This document shows positions 33,824 to 44,209 of a stretch of 64,000 nt of DNA, one piece after another. A program made the translations under genes and the position numbers. Source of the DNA: Kingdonia uniflora (lineage: Eukaryota > Streptophyta > Magnoliopsida > Ranunculales > Circaeasteraceae). Numbering within the stretch: the stretch's first letter is position 1; each line of letters begins with the position of its first letter. Where the stretch lies: NCBI GenBank assembly GCA_014058105.1, contig JACGCM010001879.1, forward strand, positions 248,001-312,000, written 5' to 3'. The notes below the pieces were generated by a model that ran no database searches, was not told the DNA's origin, and saw only the letters and a list, made by a program, of their open reading frames with translations.

Positions 33824-36361
33824 TTACCTATTGCTGAAATCAGAAGTGATGTTCTGGTGGACATCTTCCTCATTTCCGTCACCGCCGATCATTTTACCAT
33901 TACCAATGCTTGAACCATTTTCTGTACAAAATGCTTGAACCATATATAAGTAGGTTTCTAACCTTGAATAATTCAATCCAACACGGGAGTTCAACTATTA
34001 ATTTATACCTCCAAGGGCTTTAGCATTACTCTGATCAGCAGACAATGGTGGATGTATTGGCTTTTGAATTGTTTGATTGATTGAAAGATAAGAGTTAGTT
34101 AAGGGAATGGCCCCTGCGGAAAGATTTCTGTGGTGATGATGGTGTTGCTTGCTATTGTTGAGAAGATGTAAATCCACCATTCTTTGGTTTTCTCGCTCAA
34201 CCGCACGTTCAACTTCTAATTTTCTTTTAAAGCGCTCCAGCTCCAGCTCTGCATTATAGAACATTCTAGGACTCCCTTGCATTTGCAAAGCGAGTTGAAG
34301 TTCGTGGGGGTCTCTAGGATCAAACTCATTTGGTATAATGCATGTTGGGAACTCTCCTCTCTCACCCAGTTGGTGCCTTCTGCAATTCAAATAGAGTGGC
34401 AAAGCTCTAAATGTTAGTCCAAGCTTAAATTAAACAAGTCTACTACGAAGCAAAGAAAGTCACTTACTTTTCAGGGCACTTTCCCTTTTCCTTGTAAGGT
34501 TTAACGAGCACCCGAGCGTCACAGACGAAATGTGGGTTGCCTTTCAGAAGGATGTCTTCAACAGTCTTAGCATAGACAAAGGTGACAAACCCAAACATCC
34601 GTTTCTGCTGATATGGTATCCTTACATCCTGAACTGGTCCGTATTGACTTCAAGAGACAAAAGGAAACGAATATCCTTCAAATTGCAGAAACGAAAAAAT
34701 GAAAGCCAAAAATTTAAAGTAAAGTAAACTGTTGAAAAAAAGAACCTGAAATAATTGGAAACATCTTCCTCTCTGAATGTGCTATCAGCAGGGAAGGTTA
34801 AATAGATCTGCCTGGATCCTGAATTCATCATTCCTCCGCATGTACTCAAGAAATCGTTCCTTTCTATCCTAGTCCGGCTAAACTTGTTCAAGTCTTCACC
34901 CAACATCAGAGAAGCCTCTGCTGCAGCTCTGCAACAACACCATCACTACGTCATTACGACAAACCAAAAAAACTAAAGTCGTACCTTTGCATCCATCACC
35001 CTCTCTATACAACACTTATTTTGAGAGTTCTTTCCTACTCCGCTACTTAACTAGTAAGATTGTGATGGAAACTTAAAAAGGTACGGTAACTGATCAAAAC
35101 TGTGTTTCTTAACGAAAAGAGGCTTTTATGAAGAGTAACATTCCAAGAAGTCTCCTCTTCAAAAAAATAAAAAATATATGCAAAGCACAGTCAAAGGGGA
35201 AAGAGGCAGAAAAATATACAATAAATGGAAACAAGGGCAGTAACAATCCATTAATTTTCTAAGAGGCATGACAACTACTTTTATGTATACTTCACAAGGA
35301 CGGAATAATTAAAAGCACTCTTCAAACACATCCAATGTCAACAAAATCTAAGTTCGACGACGACCTCTTTTGTATTTGCTTGCTTCCTAAATCAGATGAT
35401 ATGATTAATTTTTCTGCCCACACTTATCTCACAACAATAACCCAATTATTCACATGTATCGCAACTTCATCTAGAAGTTGAACCCCTTTGTGGGGCTCTA
35501 TTAAGACATTCATCACTCTCCATAAAATTCATCCCAATGTGATCACCAAAATCTATCTAACTCAACTATTTTATAATTTAAGCAAACCCCATCTCCCATT
35601 TTCGCTCGCGCACAAACAACAACAGTTTAGACACATAATCAAAAGTAAAGACCCTAACTTTACTCAAAATAACTAGTTTAAAAGTAAAGTTACCTCTGCG
35701 AAATCCTATTTCGATGTTGTTGAAGCAAGTAATTGATGTTTTTACTCTCACTGGAACTATACGGCTGCGGCGACCCTAACCCATTAGAAAACCTCTGCTG
35801 AAGCTGTTGCTGAAGCCTAATCTCCTCAATCATAGAATTACCATTAGTATTATTATCCCCCACAACCCCCACAAGTAGTTGATTCTCATCAGAAGTACAA
35901 TGCACGAAACTACAAGCATCCCCTTTTTTACAAAACCCCTTTTGATAATGCACACAGGGTTTGGTCCTAAACCCAAACCCTAACTCACCAGACTCATCAA
36001 CCCCAACCCCAACCCCATTGTAGCAGACATCAGACAAGCTCCTTCGATGGGGTTGTTGTTCTTCATTGAGGAAAGAGAGTTGTTGTTGAAGATCAAGAGA
36101 CGATGAAGAAATGGGGTTTTGAGGGAAATCAACATCAACACGAAGAGGAGAGTTAGGGTTAGGGTTAGGGGGGTTTCGAAGTTGTAATTGAGCATCACGA
36201 ACGAGAGCTTGAATAGCAAGATCAGGTACAGAAGTAAGTCGATTCATCTCAGACTCAATGTTGTTTTGGAGAAGAAGAAGACCTAGAATCTTAGTAGCGT
36301 TATCTGGGTCTAAAGCTTTGATTCGAGAGTAGACGATGTTGCTTGCTTCCATCACTTCCAT
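33824..36361 (-). CDS. CCCH zinc-finger and RRM protein (plant C3H46/C3H53-like group)
   Basis: Five exons on the minus strand: 35694-36361, 34746-34928, 34468-34647, 34009-34379 and 33824-33921, giving 499 aa. The N-terminal helical region matches the plant family ([28 protein letters not shown]). A C-X7-C-X5-C-X3-H finger, [19 protein letters not shown], sits at residues 136-154. An RRM follows at about 262-340 ([57 protein letters not shown]). The C-terminal part has a charged coiled-coil-like stretch ([20 protein letters not shown]) and a His run. The protein should bind RNA in the nucleus or cytoplasm; its targets are unknown. The last exon ends with TAA and is the least certain part. 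A CT-rich leader precedes the ATG, and a broken copy of exons 2-3 lies about 4.4 kb upstream of the gene. Confidence 0.9.
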
Positions 36362-36367
36362 GGCTGC

Positions 36368-36393
36368 CTCTCTCTCTCTCTCTCTCTCTCTCT
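36368..36393. repeat. CT/GA microsatellite in the CCCH/RRM gene leader
   Basis: A perfect (CT)n run on the plus strand, therefore (GA)n in the transcript, just upstream of the gene's ATG at 36361. Confidence 0.85.
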
Positions 36394-36499
36394 AGTGAGT
36401 GTTTTAGGTTTTCCCTCCGCTCCTCTATATACGAAACTATACTACTGCTACACGTTTGTATACGCAAACTAGGAACTGTGTGCGAAACGACCCATAGGA

Positions 36500-37060
36500 T
36501 TAGGTTTAGGATTAGCAAAGAACCTCGTCTGTTTTCGGATCGGAATTTATCTGATTTTTTTCGGAACTGTAAATCTGTTTCGATCCGATTTTTGTCGGAA
36601 CGGACAAAATGGATTCGAATCTGAAAATTTCGGAAAATTCGGATTGGAGGGTATTCAGATAAAATCGGAATATTGTTCGGAAAAATTGGATCAGAAATTT
36701 CGGAATAGCACAAGACTATCGGATTTCGATCCGAAATTTTTCGGAACTGTGAAATCCGTTCTGATTCGATTCGATTTTTTTCGGAACTGTAAGAATGGAT
36801 TCGAATCCGAAAATTTCGGAAAATTCAAAATTCGGATTAAATCGGAATATTGTTCAGATTAAATCGGATCGGAGGGTATTCGGATTAATCGGATCGGATT
36901 TTGTTTGGAAAAATTGGATTTGAAATTTCGTAATAGCTCAAAGCTATCTGATTTTAATTCGAAATTTTTTAGAAAAAAAATTGGAAATTGGATTTTCGGG
37001 AATCGGAACTGTAAAATAAAGTTCTGAATTTTAGAAAAAATCAGAAGTTCAGACAAAAGT
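36500..37060. repeat. Degenerate TTCGGAA / ATTCGGATT-type repeat region
   Basis: Words such as TCGGAACTGT, GAATCCGAAAATTTCGGA, TTCGGATTAAATCGGA and CGATCCGAAATTT recur many times in both orientations. A longer unit (TTTTTCGGAACTGTAA followed by ATGGATTCGAATC) appears at about 36,560 and 36,778. The words are partly self-complementary (CCGAAATTTTCGG). The region lies directly upstream of the CCCH/RRM gene leader. It may be the remains of a transposon rich in such words; no ends were found. Confidence 0.6.
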
Positions 37061-37149
37061 TGTAGCCTAAAGTCACCTATTGGTACCAAAACACTACCAT
37101 CTACTTTGAGAGTGTTTAAAGCATGTACTTTTGGTGTCATTGAGAAATT

Positions 37150-37850
37150 AGTGTTGTTAGAGCATTTGTAGTCGACTCTCTATATTGGCTTAAGTCAAAT
37201 TTGCAGAGCCAAATCCCTATAAAACATGTACATCATACTCATTAAATTAAAGTCAAATTGCCGAAAGTCATTTGTTTATCAAATTTGATTTTTTTTATTT
37301 TTTTTTTCACTATTTAAATCAAATTTAATGAAACAAAATCTACCAAAAAATTAAGGATTTTATGGAAAAGTTGGCATGTGGCATTTGACGAGTACTTTTT
37401 GAGGAGTCGGATGGTAATGAAAAAAAAAAATAGTTGACTTGTATTAGGCAATAAGGCCTAATTTGGTGGCTAATATTGGAGGAGTGAACTACAAATGTTG
37501 TACTCTTCAAATATTAGACACCAAATTTGGTTTAATTGGCAGATAAAAGTCAAATAATTGTTTTTAGTTTTCACTACATTAGACTCCTCAAAAATTACTT
37601 ATCAAAAGCCAATGTCAACTTCTGTGTAAAATCCTTTAGTTTTTTGAATTTGGATATATTTTATTTTTTATTCTAACCAAATTTAATTGCCACGCCTGCA
37701 TTAAATTTGGTTTGGAGAGTGAAACAATAAGTAAAATTTGAAGAACCAAAATGACTTTAAGCAATTTGACTTTAATTTAGAGATTCGGTTGTAGGTGTTT
37801 TATAAATATTGTATCCTCCAAAATTTGCCTACTGTAAGTTATTTGGAATG
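37150..37850. mobile_element. Long inverted-repeat (fold-back) element, about 700 bp
   Basis: The left half (about 37,150-37,490) and the reverse complement of the right half (about 37,495-37,850) align along most of their length. Shared words in order include ATTAAAGTCAAATTG, AAAGTCATTT, TTTTTGAGGAGTC, CCAAATTTGGTGTCTAATAT-type sequence and GAACTACAAATGTTG. The arms of about 340 bp meet near 37,492 with almost no spacer. No coding frame. The exact ends and target duplication were not fixed. It is a fold-back MITE or an inverted duplication. Confidence 0.75.
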
Positions 37851-37859
37851 ACAGGAATA

Positions 37860-38930
37860 ATATTATTTTTTCCAAGGGGAGATGGAATCTTTGTTGGAAT
37901 TTATTACAATGAACTTTGGCCTAATCCTTTGTAATTTCAAATGCACAACCTTTATATTTGCAAAAAATTTGACGGTTCGAAGGGTGTGCATTTATCTAGG
38001 TTTTACTGGTCAGACGTTACCTTAGTACATTTTTATTATTGATGTACGCTCCAGTTTGAGACGGGAGAAATTAAGAGTAACTTCATTGCTTGAAAGAAGA
38101 TATGTTTCATCAAAAGGTATAGGCACAATATGAATGCCTAAAGGGAAGCAATATTTATCTTCTCAATACTGTTTTGTTTGGAGGAAGGAAAATGAGAGAC
38201 GGGGATTTACGGCCAGATTTTCTAGACTTCGGCCATATTTTTGAATTTTTTTTTATCCTGAGAATTCGTTAGGATACGACAAATGGTTTGGCTGTTTTGG
38301 CACGTTTTTTTCCCTCTTTTCACATTTGAACTACAATCAAGGAGACCGCTGTTAGATACGGTAGATGTCAGTGAGAAAACATGAATGTAAAAAGCTGATT
38401 CAGAACCCAAATCCAATTTTTTCCTCATTCAATGACCCAATTTAAGGGCTAGTAATTGATTGTTTCTTTAGCTACAAGTTTGCTATTCTAGGGAAAGAAG
38501 AACCTTCATGGTATTTCTGCCATTATCACAATTACATTTAAACATGTTACTAGGCGTGATAGATTCTCCTAGAGATATCCATTACCTGCTGTAGATGCTC
38601 TAAGGTCAGCCTTTAGTCGAAGCTCTGATTTTTATTTTATCAAGCAACCTTCTCTTATAATCCTCCTCAATTGACCATAAGGTACCTGGCTAGAAGTTAC
38701 AGCATAGACGATCTCCTTGAAGTTAACCCTTTAATCTTTAAACATTGTCTTAGCTATCACCAAGCATTGAAAATAGCCATAATATGCAGGAGCAGCAGAA
38801 CAACCAGATAGCCACATTGTTTTAGCTATCAGGGTCAACCTACCAAAGGAAACGTATTCATTCATTTTTCTACCTTTATCTGCATATCCTGGTTCGACTT
38901 GAGCCGTAATAATAGTTTCATTACCACCTC
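37860..38930. other. Intergenic, no gene recognised
   Basis: AT-rich, with only short frames. Nothing recognised between the fold-back element and the partial CCCH/RRM copy. Confidence 0.4.
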
Positions 38931-38939
38931 TAATGTCAA

Positions 38940-39320
38940 CTGAATGGTCTCTCCCTTGTAGGTTTCAACGAGCACATGAACGTCACAAACATAATGTGGC
39001 ATGCCCTTTCAAAGAATGCCTTCAACAGTCTTGCACTATACCAAGGTAACAAACCCAAACTTCAGTTTCTGCTGATATGGTATCTTCACATCCTGAACTG
39101 GTCCATATTGTCGAAAATGCAAACACAAAAAGAAGGAAAACCCTTCAGATTACAGGGGTGAAAATAAAAGCAAAACTTGAAGTAAAGTACATTGTTGGAA
39201 AAGAACCTGAACTAAATGGAAATATCCTTTTCTCTGAATGTGCAATCAGTAGGGAAAGTTATATAGATGTCTGGATCCTGCAGTGTTCCTCATTCCTCCT
39301 CCTGTATTCGTGACTTCATG
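38940..39320 (-). pseudogene. Partial duplicate of the CCCH/RRM gene (exons 2-3 with intron)
   Basis: This stretch aligns with 34,482-34,860 of the CCCH/RRM gene, including the intron between its exons 2 and 3. Shared words include CTTCAACAGTCTT, TTTCTGCTGATATGGTATC and CATCCTGAACTGGTCC. Because the intron is present, it arose by DNA duplication rather than by a processed transcript. Substitutions and frame changes break the RRM, and the rest of the gene is absent. Confidence 0.85.
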
Positions 39321-39329
39321 CCTGGATCG

Positions 39330-39945
39330 CCTGGAAAGTTATATATGCAAGGTTACCTTTGAGAGTTACTCTGCTAGTGTTGAAGAGACTTACTAATAAG
39401 AACTGGTGTGCTGCAGGGGTGAAGAACGTTTTGGTGTGCGAGGGGAGTTCACTACGAGCATCATTAACCAGATCAGACATTGCGAGATCCAAAGCAAATG
39501 CAAAAGGTCCCCTGCTCAGCATTGTCTTAGAGGAAGAGAACCTGGTACAACTATTCTATAGAGTAGAATTAATGGTACAGGCTGGTTGAAGGAGATATTA
39601 CATGCTTACATGTACCTTCTAGTCAATATAGGTACAACTTTCGGCAAGAAACCATATCCGGTCAAAAAAGCATGAAAGGTTAAACCCCGGCGGCTTGGCA
39701 AGTGCTTTGTAGATGCCTATACTAGCTGCCATTGATTAATCTTGATACAGGGTGGAGAGCCGAATGAGATGACTAAAAGGAGATGATTGACATGAGGAGA
39801 TCAAACGGTGGGATTGTTCTTGTAAATAGCGTTAACTGCAAAACAATTACATCCATGTACCACATCTATTTAATAAGTAACATGTATGAGACCCATGCAC
39901 GCCTTTGTGCAGTGTGCAGTGTGCAGTGTGCAGTAACATATAAAT
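39330..39945. other. Intergenic with a GTGCAGT minisatellite
   Basis: No gene recognised. At 39,908-39,934 a short word (GTGCAGT) repeats almost perfectly in tandem about four times. A 68-codon minus-strand frame at 39,316-39,522 matches nothing I know. Confidence 0.45.
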
Positions 39946-39949
39946 ATAA

Positions 39950-40930
39950 TCATTCCCCAGCATCATGTTTATTTCCTCCAAATCTCTCAGGGGAGCTTTC
40001 ACATATGTGATTACCATAAACCTTTTCAGCTACCCTCTTGGCTACCTCAATCTTCCCATGCATCTTACATGCACCTAGCAACGCTCTCCAAAGCGCGCCA
40101 TCGGGTTCCTTGTCCATCCTCAAAATCAGTGCCTCTGCTTCTTCCAAGTGTCCCGCCCTTCCCAACATATCAACCATACATGTGTAGTGCTCCAAACTTG
40201 GTTTCACTCCAAACCTCTCCTCCATCATCTCGAAAAACCCTCGGCCAAATTCTATCATTCCACTGTGACTATATGCCATCAAAATCGCCGTACATGTGAC
40301 GCTATCAGGCAACTGTCTGGCAGCCAGCATTTCTTCGAGCAAGTTGAAAACCTCATTGAATTTTCCATGTATACCGTATCCGGCAATCATGGCGGACCAC
40401 GTTATCTTATTTCTCACAGGCATATTACTGAAAATCTGGCATGCCACCTCTAAATCACCGCACTTAGAATACATAGAAATCAACGCGTTAGAATTGGATA
40501 CGTAATGGAAGAACCCGTGGATTAAGACGAATGCATGGAGCTGACGGCCGAGGTTAAGAGCTGAGAGGCCCGTGCATGATTTGAGAACTGAGGGTAATGT
40601 GCACCTATCGGGTTGTTTCCCTGCAAGGAGCATATGACGGTATGTGTTGAGGGACTCATGGAAGAGTTTTAAGGAGGCATAGCCTCGGATTAAGCAGTTG
40701 TAGAGGAATGTGGACTGGCGGTTTGTACAGGAGAAGATAAAAATGGCTTCAGTCATTTGTGCACAAGCGGCATAGGATGATACTAGTTTCGCTCGGATGA
40801 AGTCGTCATGGAAAATACCGCCAGTGATGACTTTGCCATGGATTAGCTGTAGTCGTCTGAGATCTTTTCTGGACGAACAATACTCAATGAAGGAGGCGTA
40901 CTTTGGGACGCCAAAAAAACTCGGCTTCAT
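39950..40930 (-). CDS. Pentatricopeptide repeat protein, PLS class, short
   Basis: A single exon of 326 aa, short for a PLS-class PPR. Repeats are visible through the protein: TFLYNCLIRGYASLKLFHES, QPDRCTLPSVLKSCTGLSAL, SNALISMYSKCGDLEVACQI, ITWSAMIAGYGIHGKFNEVF and VTCTAILMAYSHSGMIEFG. Then comes an E-type start (HYTCMVDMLGRAGHLEEAEA, GALWRALLGACKMHGKIEVA), after which it ends early without a full E/E+ or DYW domain. PLS proteins bind organelle RNA, mostly at editing sites. The frame is open from ATG to stop. The short length suggests either a real short member that needs a partner, or a recently truncated gene. No clear transit peptide is seen at this start. Confidence 0.8.
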   Translation of the reverse strand: MKPSFFGVPKYASFIEYCSSRKDLRRLQLIHGKVITGGIFHDDFIRAKLVSSYAACAQMTEAIFIFSCTNRQSTFLYNCLIRGYASLKLFHESLNTYRHMLLAGKQPDRCTLPSVLKSCTGLSALNLGRQLHAFVLIHGFFHYVSNSNALISMYSKCGDLEVACQIFSNMPVRNKITWSAMIAGYGIHGKFNEVFNLLEEMLAARQLPDSVTCTAILMAYSHSGMIEFGRGFFEMMEERFGVKPSLEHYTCMVDMLGRAGHLEEAEALILRMDKEPDGALWRALLGACKMHGKIEVAKRVAEKVYGNHICESSPERFGGNKHDAGE

Positions 40931-40989
40931 AAGACTGAAATCGCGGATAGGCGAGTAAATTAAAATACAGCCTGAAAAAGAAACAACTT

Positions 40990-42700
40990 GAGCAATTCAG
41001 ATTATCAGATTATCAGATGCAACAGAAAAGGATATAAACAATGTAAAGGTTAGTTGAAGATATAACAAAAAAGAACCAAGATTACCTACGCTTGTTAAAT
41101 AGAGACAGATAGGGTGATGAAGCCAGGTTATTTTCTTGTTAAAACATAAACAATAGCTCTAAAATTGAAGTTTGAGAAGAAATACTAATTAAGGATAAAC
41201 CATAACTAACGAATAGAAAATTAAGTGCACATCTGGATCTAGAGATTCACAGCACAAGTGAAAGGTGATGTGAAAACAGGGGTTGAAGAAGCCAAGCATT
41301 GGGAAAATGTTGGAGAGTAAAACCACTGTCTTCTTAGTCTTATTCCCTCAGTTTGCTGAAGGCACTACAAATAGAGAGCCAGCATCCACTCATAATACAA
41401 AATTCAAACACCCAGTAAAAATATAGGTACGCTCTGACAGAATTAGAGATATAGTCCTATACTCCTATTAGCCAAAACACTAGTCATGAATATTACTGCA
41501 GAGGTATGCACAATATTCTTTTTTGCAAGGACACCAGGAAATAAGTCTCGATGATCATGAATATTACTGAAGAGGCATGCACAATATTATTTCTTCCAAG
41601 GATGCCAGGAAATAAATCTCGATACGGCCTATGCGCATAGAAATCTCGATATCACCATGAGAATTACCTTCTCCCTACCACGTAAGTCAAGACAGAAGAT
41701 TCTTTTTAGTGCTTCTGCGAGAGAGAACTCACAGGATATTTCATTCTTGCATTCCTCTTGCCCAAATCATCGAATATATAACCAAATTTCCCACAAAAAA
41801 GAGTGATGTACATGGACACAAATTTCCTTAGCTACCTGCAGAGATTTCTAGATTAAAATCAACAATAACCAAAACAACTCTTACAAGAATATTAATGTTA
41901 AGAGATTTTTAGGATTTAAATACATAATGTAAGAGAGGGAGAGATCATACTTGGTTGAGAAGTAGACAAGCTTGGGAGGAAACTCTCGAAATTTCAAGTT
42001 TTTGGTCAGACAGAAGCCTGAAGTTAATGGGTGTTAATCCTCAAAGTACCCTCCATGTGATAAAATCAAGGACAAATTCATGAGAACTTCATCTCCCATT
42101 AATTTGAAATGATGAAAGTATTCTAAAATCATAAGCTGGCACGTTAAAGACTGATAGATGGACAAAATTCTATAGATCTGAATGCCTGATACCGCCCTTT
42201 AATTGTTTCCTTCCACAGTTCCACCTTAGTTCTCCTTGTAATTGTAGCACTTCCACCTCGTTTTCATAGCTACCCTGCCTCCATCAAAGGACACCCCCTG
42301 TCCCCGTGTATTCTTAGCAACTCTGCCTCCGCATAACCTCTCTCCATGAAAAATTCCTCAAGCCCCAAATTACAGGTGCAAGTTATCATAGGCCACAACT
42401 AGTCTATTTCTAGGTATTGAAGGCGCCACAATCCAAATAATAGACGCCTTCTGCCTTGACGGTCTTTTTGGCCGGAAGGTGAAACACAAAAAACATTTGT
42501 TGCTCACAAATTACCAAGTTGATAAATACAGAGTAAATAAAACCCACAAATCACCCAATTCAGTTAAACATGTGGACTAAATCCAAGAATTAAAAGTTTA
42601 TTGTTTAATTGGTACACCTTGATTCATATCCGTTTCTGATTCTCAAATATAAATCTAGAAGGAAATAGCACATAAATCTATAAGAAACACTAATTTCCTA
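40990..42700. other. Intergenic, no gene recognised
   Basis: Contains the upstream side of the short PPR gene and the 3' side of the Pro/Tyr-rich gene. A diverged duplicate pair, about 41,485-41,560 and 41,560-41,625, shares CATGAATATTACTG, GGCATGCACAATATT-type and CAGGAAATAA words. No exon recognised. Confidence 0.4.
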
Positions 42701-42750
42701 GCAATGCAATTTGAGATAGTAAACCTCAATGGAAATGCACAAAAACTAAC

Positions 42751-43446
42751 CTAATTAGTCTTGGGATACACTTCTTGGTAAGACTCATAGTAGCTCGGGT
42801 TTTGAACCCAGAATGACTCATTATACTCCTCTTGTACATAAGTAGGCTGTTCGACATAATGCCTTTCATACCCATAGTTGAAATTCTCAGAAGGAAAACC
42901 CGCATTCCTTCCTTCACCATACGAGTTTGAACTTCCAAATATATATTCTGCCGTCCCCTTCCACTCATTCCCATAACCTTGTCCACCAGAATCTTGCTGC
43001 CCACACTTTTTTTGATCATTCTGAGTCAAACATGGCCAATAACCAAAAATACTCGGACAAGGCCCATTGTACTCACATGGAGGTGGAGGCGGAGGTGCGT
43101 ATTGAGTATCTTGCCCAGTATAACCATAGTCATACCAAGGATTATATTCGTAAGCAGGTTGATACGGGTCTACAGGCTTTTCTGGTTCATCGTAAGGCTC
43201 AACATAAGGCGTAAATCCATTTCGTGGGATTGCTGAATGATCAGCAATCTCTTTACCATTAGGTAATCCTGGCAATTCAATAGTGGAGGTTGAAGAGCGA
43301 GGATAACAGGTTGAATCTGAAGGCGAACGGGGTTTTCCATAGGTACTAATAAGATCATAACCACCCCCATATGGAGTTGAATCAAATTCCGGGAATTCCG
43401 GCTGATTGAATTCAGAATTAGGGCTATCCATTTCACTCTTTTTCAA
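42751..43446 (-). CDS. Unrecognised Pro/Tyr/Gly-rich plant protein
   Basis: One open frame of 231 codons (226 from the MDSPN start at 43431). It opens with an acidic, Pro-containing stretch and the phrase FDSTPYGGGYD. Then come SSTSTIELPGLPNGKEIAD, a YEYNPWYDYGYTGQ region, a Pro run (YAPPPPPPCEYNG) and many Tyr/Gly/Asn residues to the end. There is no signal peptide, membrane segment or known domain. The composition suggests an intrinsically disordered protein, but no function can be assigned. The 5' UTR probably has an intron: a donor, GGATAG|GTAAGT, lies near 43,873 on the minus strand. It is transcribed away from the O-fucosyltransferase-family gene. Confidence 0.65.
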   Translation of the reverse strand: MKKSEMDSPNSEFNQPEFPEFDSTPYGGGYDLISTYGKPRSPSDSTCYPRSSTSTIELPGLPNGKEIADHSAIPRNGFTPYVEPYDEPEKPVDPYQPAYEYNPWYDYGYTGQDTQYAPPPPPPCEYNGPCPSIFGYWPCLTQNDQKKCGQQDSGGQGYGNEWKGTAEYIFGSSNSYGEGRNAGFPSENFNYGYERHYVEQPTYVQEEYNESFWVQNPSYYESYQEVYPKTN

Positions 43447-43869
43447 ATCAATACTATGTAAAATTCATATTCTGCGAGTAATCCTATTTGCAATTATTTG
43501 TTGTTCACAAGTTATCTTGGTGGACTATAGCAATCAGTATCCTATCATTATCTAAAGTATAGATAGGCTGTCAATGCAGACTTCATTCCCTGCTATAACA
43601 GTCGATATCCTAAATACTACGAGTTTTGACTGTCTATCTATAACTCCTTAAGTCAGAATCATCAACCGTAAAATTCCACATTTTGAACATGAATATATTG
43701 AATAACAAGGAAACCGACTAATCTAGAATATCACAATACCTCATATACATAGCTTACAAGCTCGCTCTTTGCCCATGTCGGTGACAGAAAACAAAATGCT
43801 CACACCTAGAGTAATAGAGTAATAGAGTAATAGAGTAGAAACAAGTAAAGTAATTAGAAAATTAGCACT

Positions 43870-44209
43870 TACCTATCCAACAACAAGTCTAGGTGTAATG
43901 AGATTCTCCATCTCACAAGCATTTCCTCAAACAGAGTTGTTGTTATTGTTATTGTTATTGTTATTGTTGAAGTTTTATGAGCAATGTTTGTTGTAGTTAA
44001 ATGAGAAACCGTAGCAATCAAGGTAAACCTAACTAACACTGAGTCAACTCGTTTGAGAACGTTAGTTTCGAAAAGTTTAAGAGTTCCCACTCACTCACCA
44101 TGTCATCTAACTGCCACACTCACTCTTCTCTCTCAATCAAATCCCCAATTTCAATTTCAATTTCAATTCAACAACAATGCAGAACATCATCATCATCTAG
44201 GAGGGAGTT
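43870..44209. promoter_or_regulatory. Likely bidirectional promoter between two divergent genes
   Basis: The Pro/Tyr-rich gene (-) and the O-fucosyltransferase-family gene (+) are divergent. Their likely first transcribed exons lie within a few hundred bases of each other here. The stretch contains a (GTTATT)n run at about 43,935-43,970 and TTTCAATTTCAA repeats near 44,150. No defined transcription-factor site is claimed. Confidence 0.4.

Noticed and set aside
36145..36175. Telomere-like TTAGGG repeats on the plus strand
   Set aside because: They are the reverse of codons for the NPNPNPN stretch inside exon 1 of the CCCH/RRM gene. Only about three units are present.
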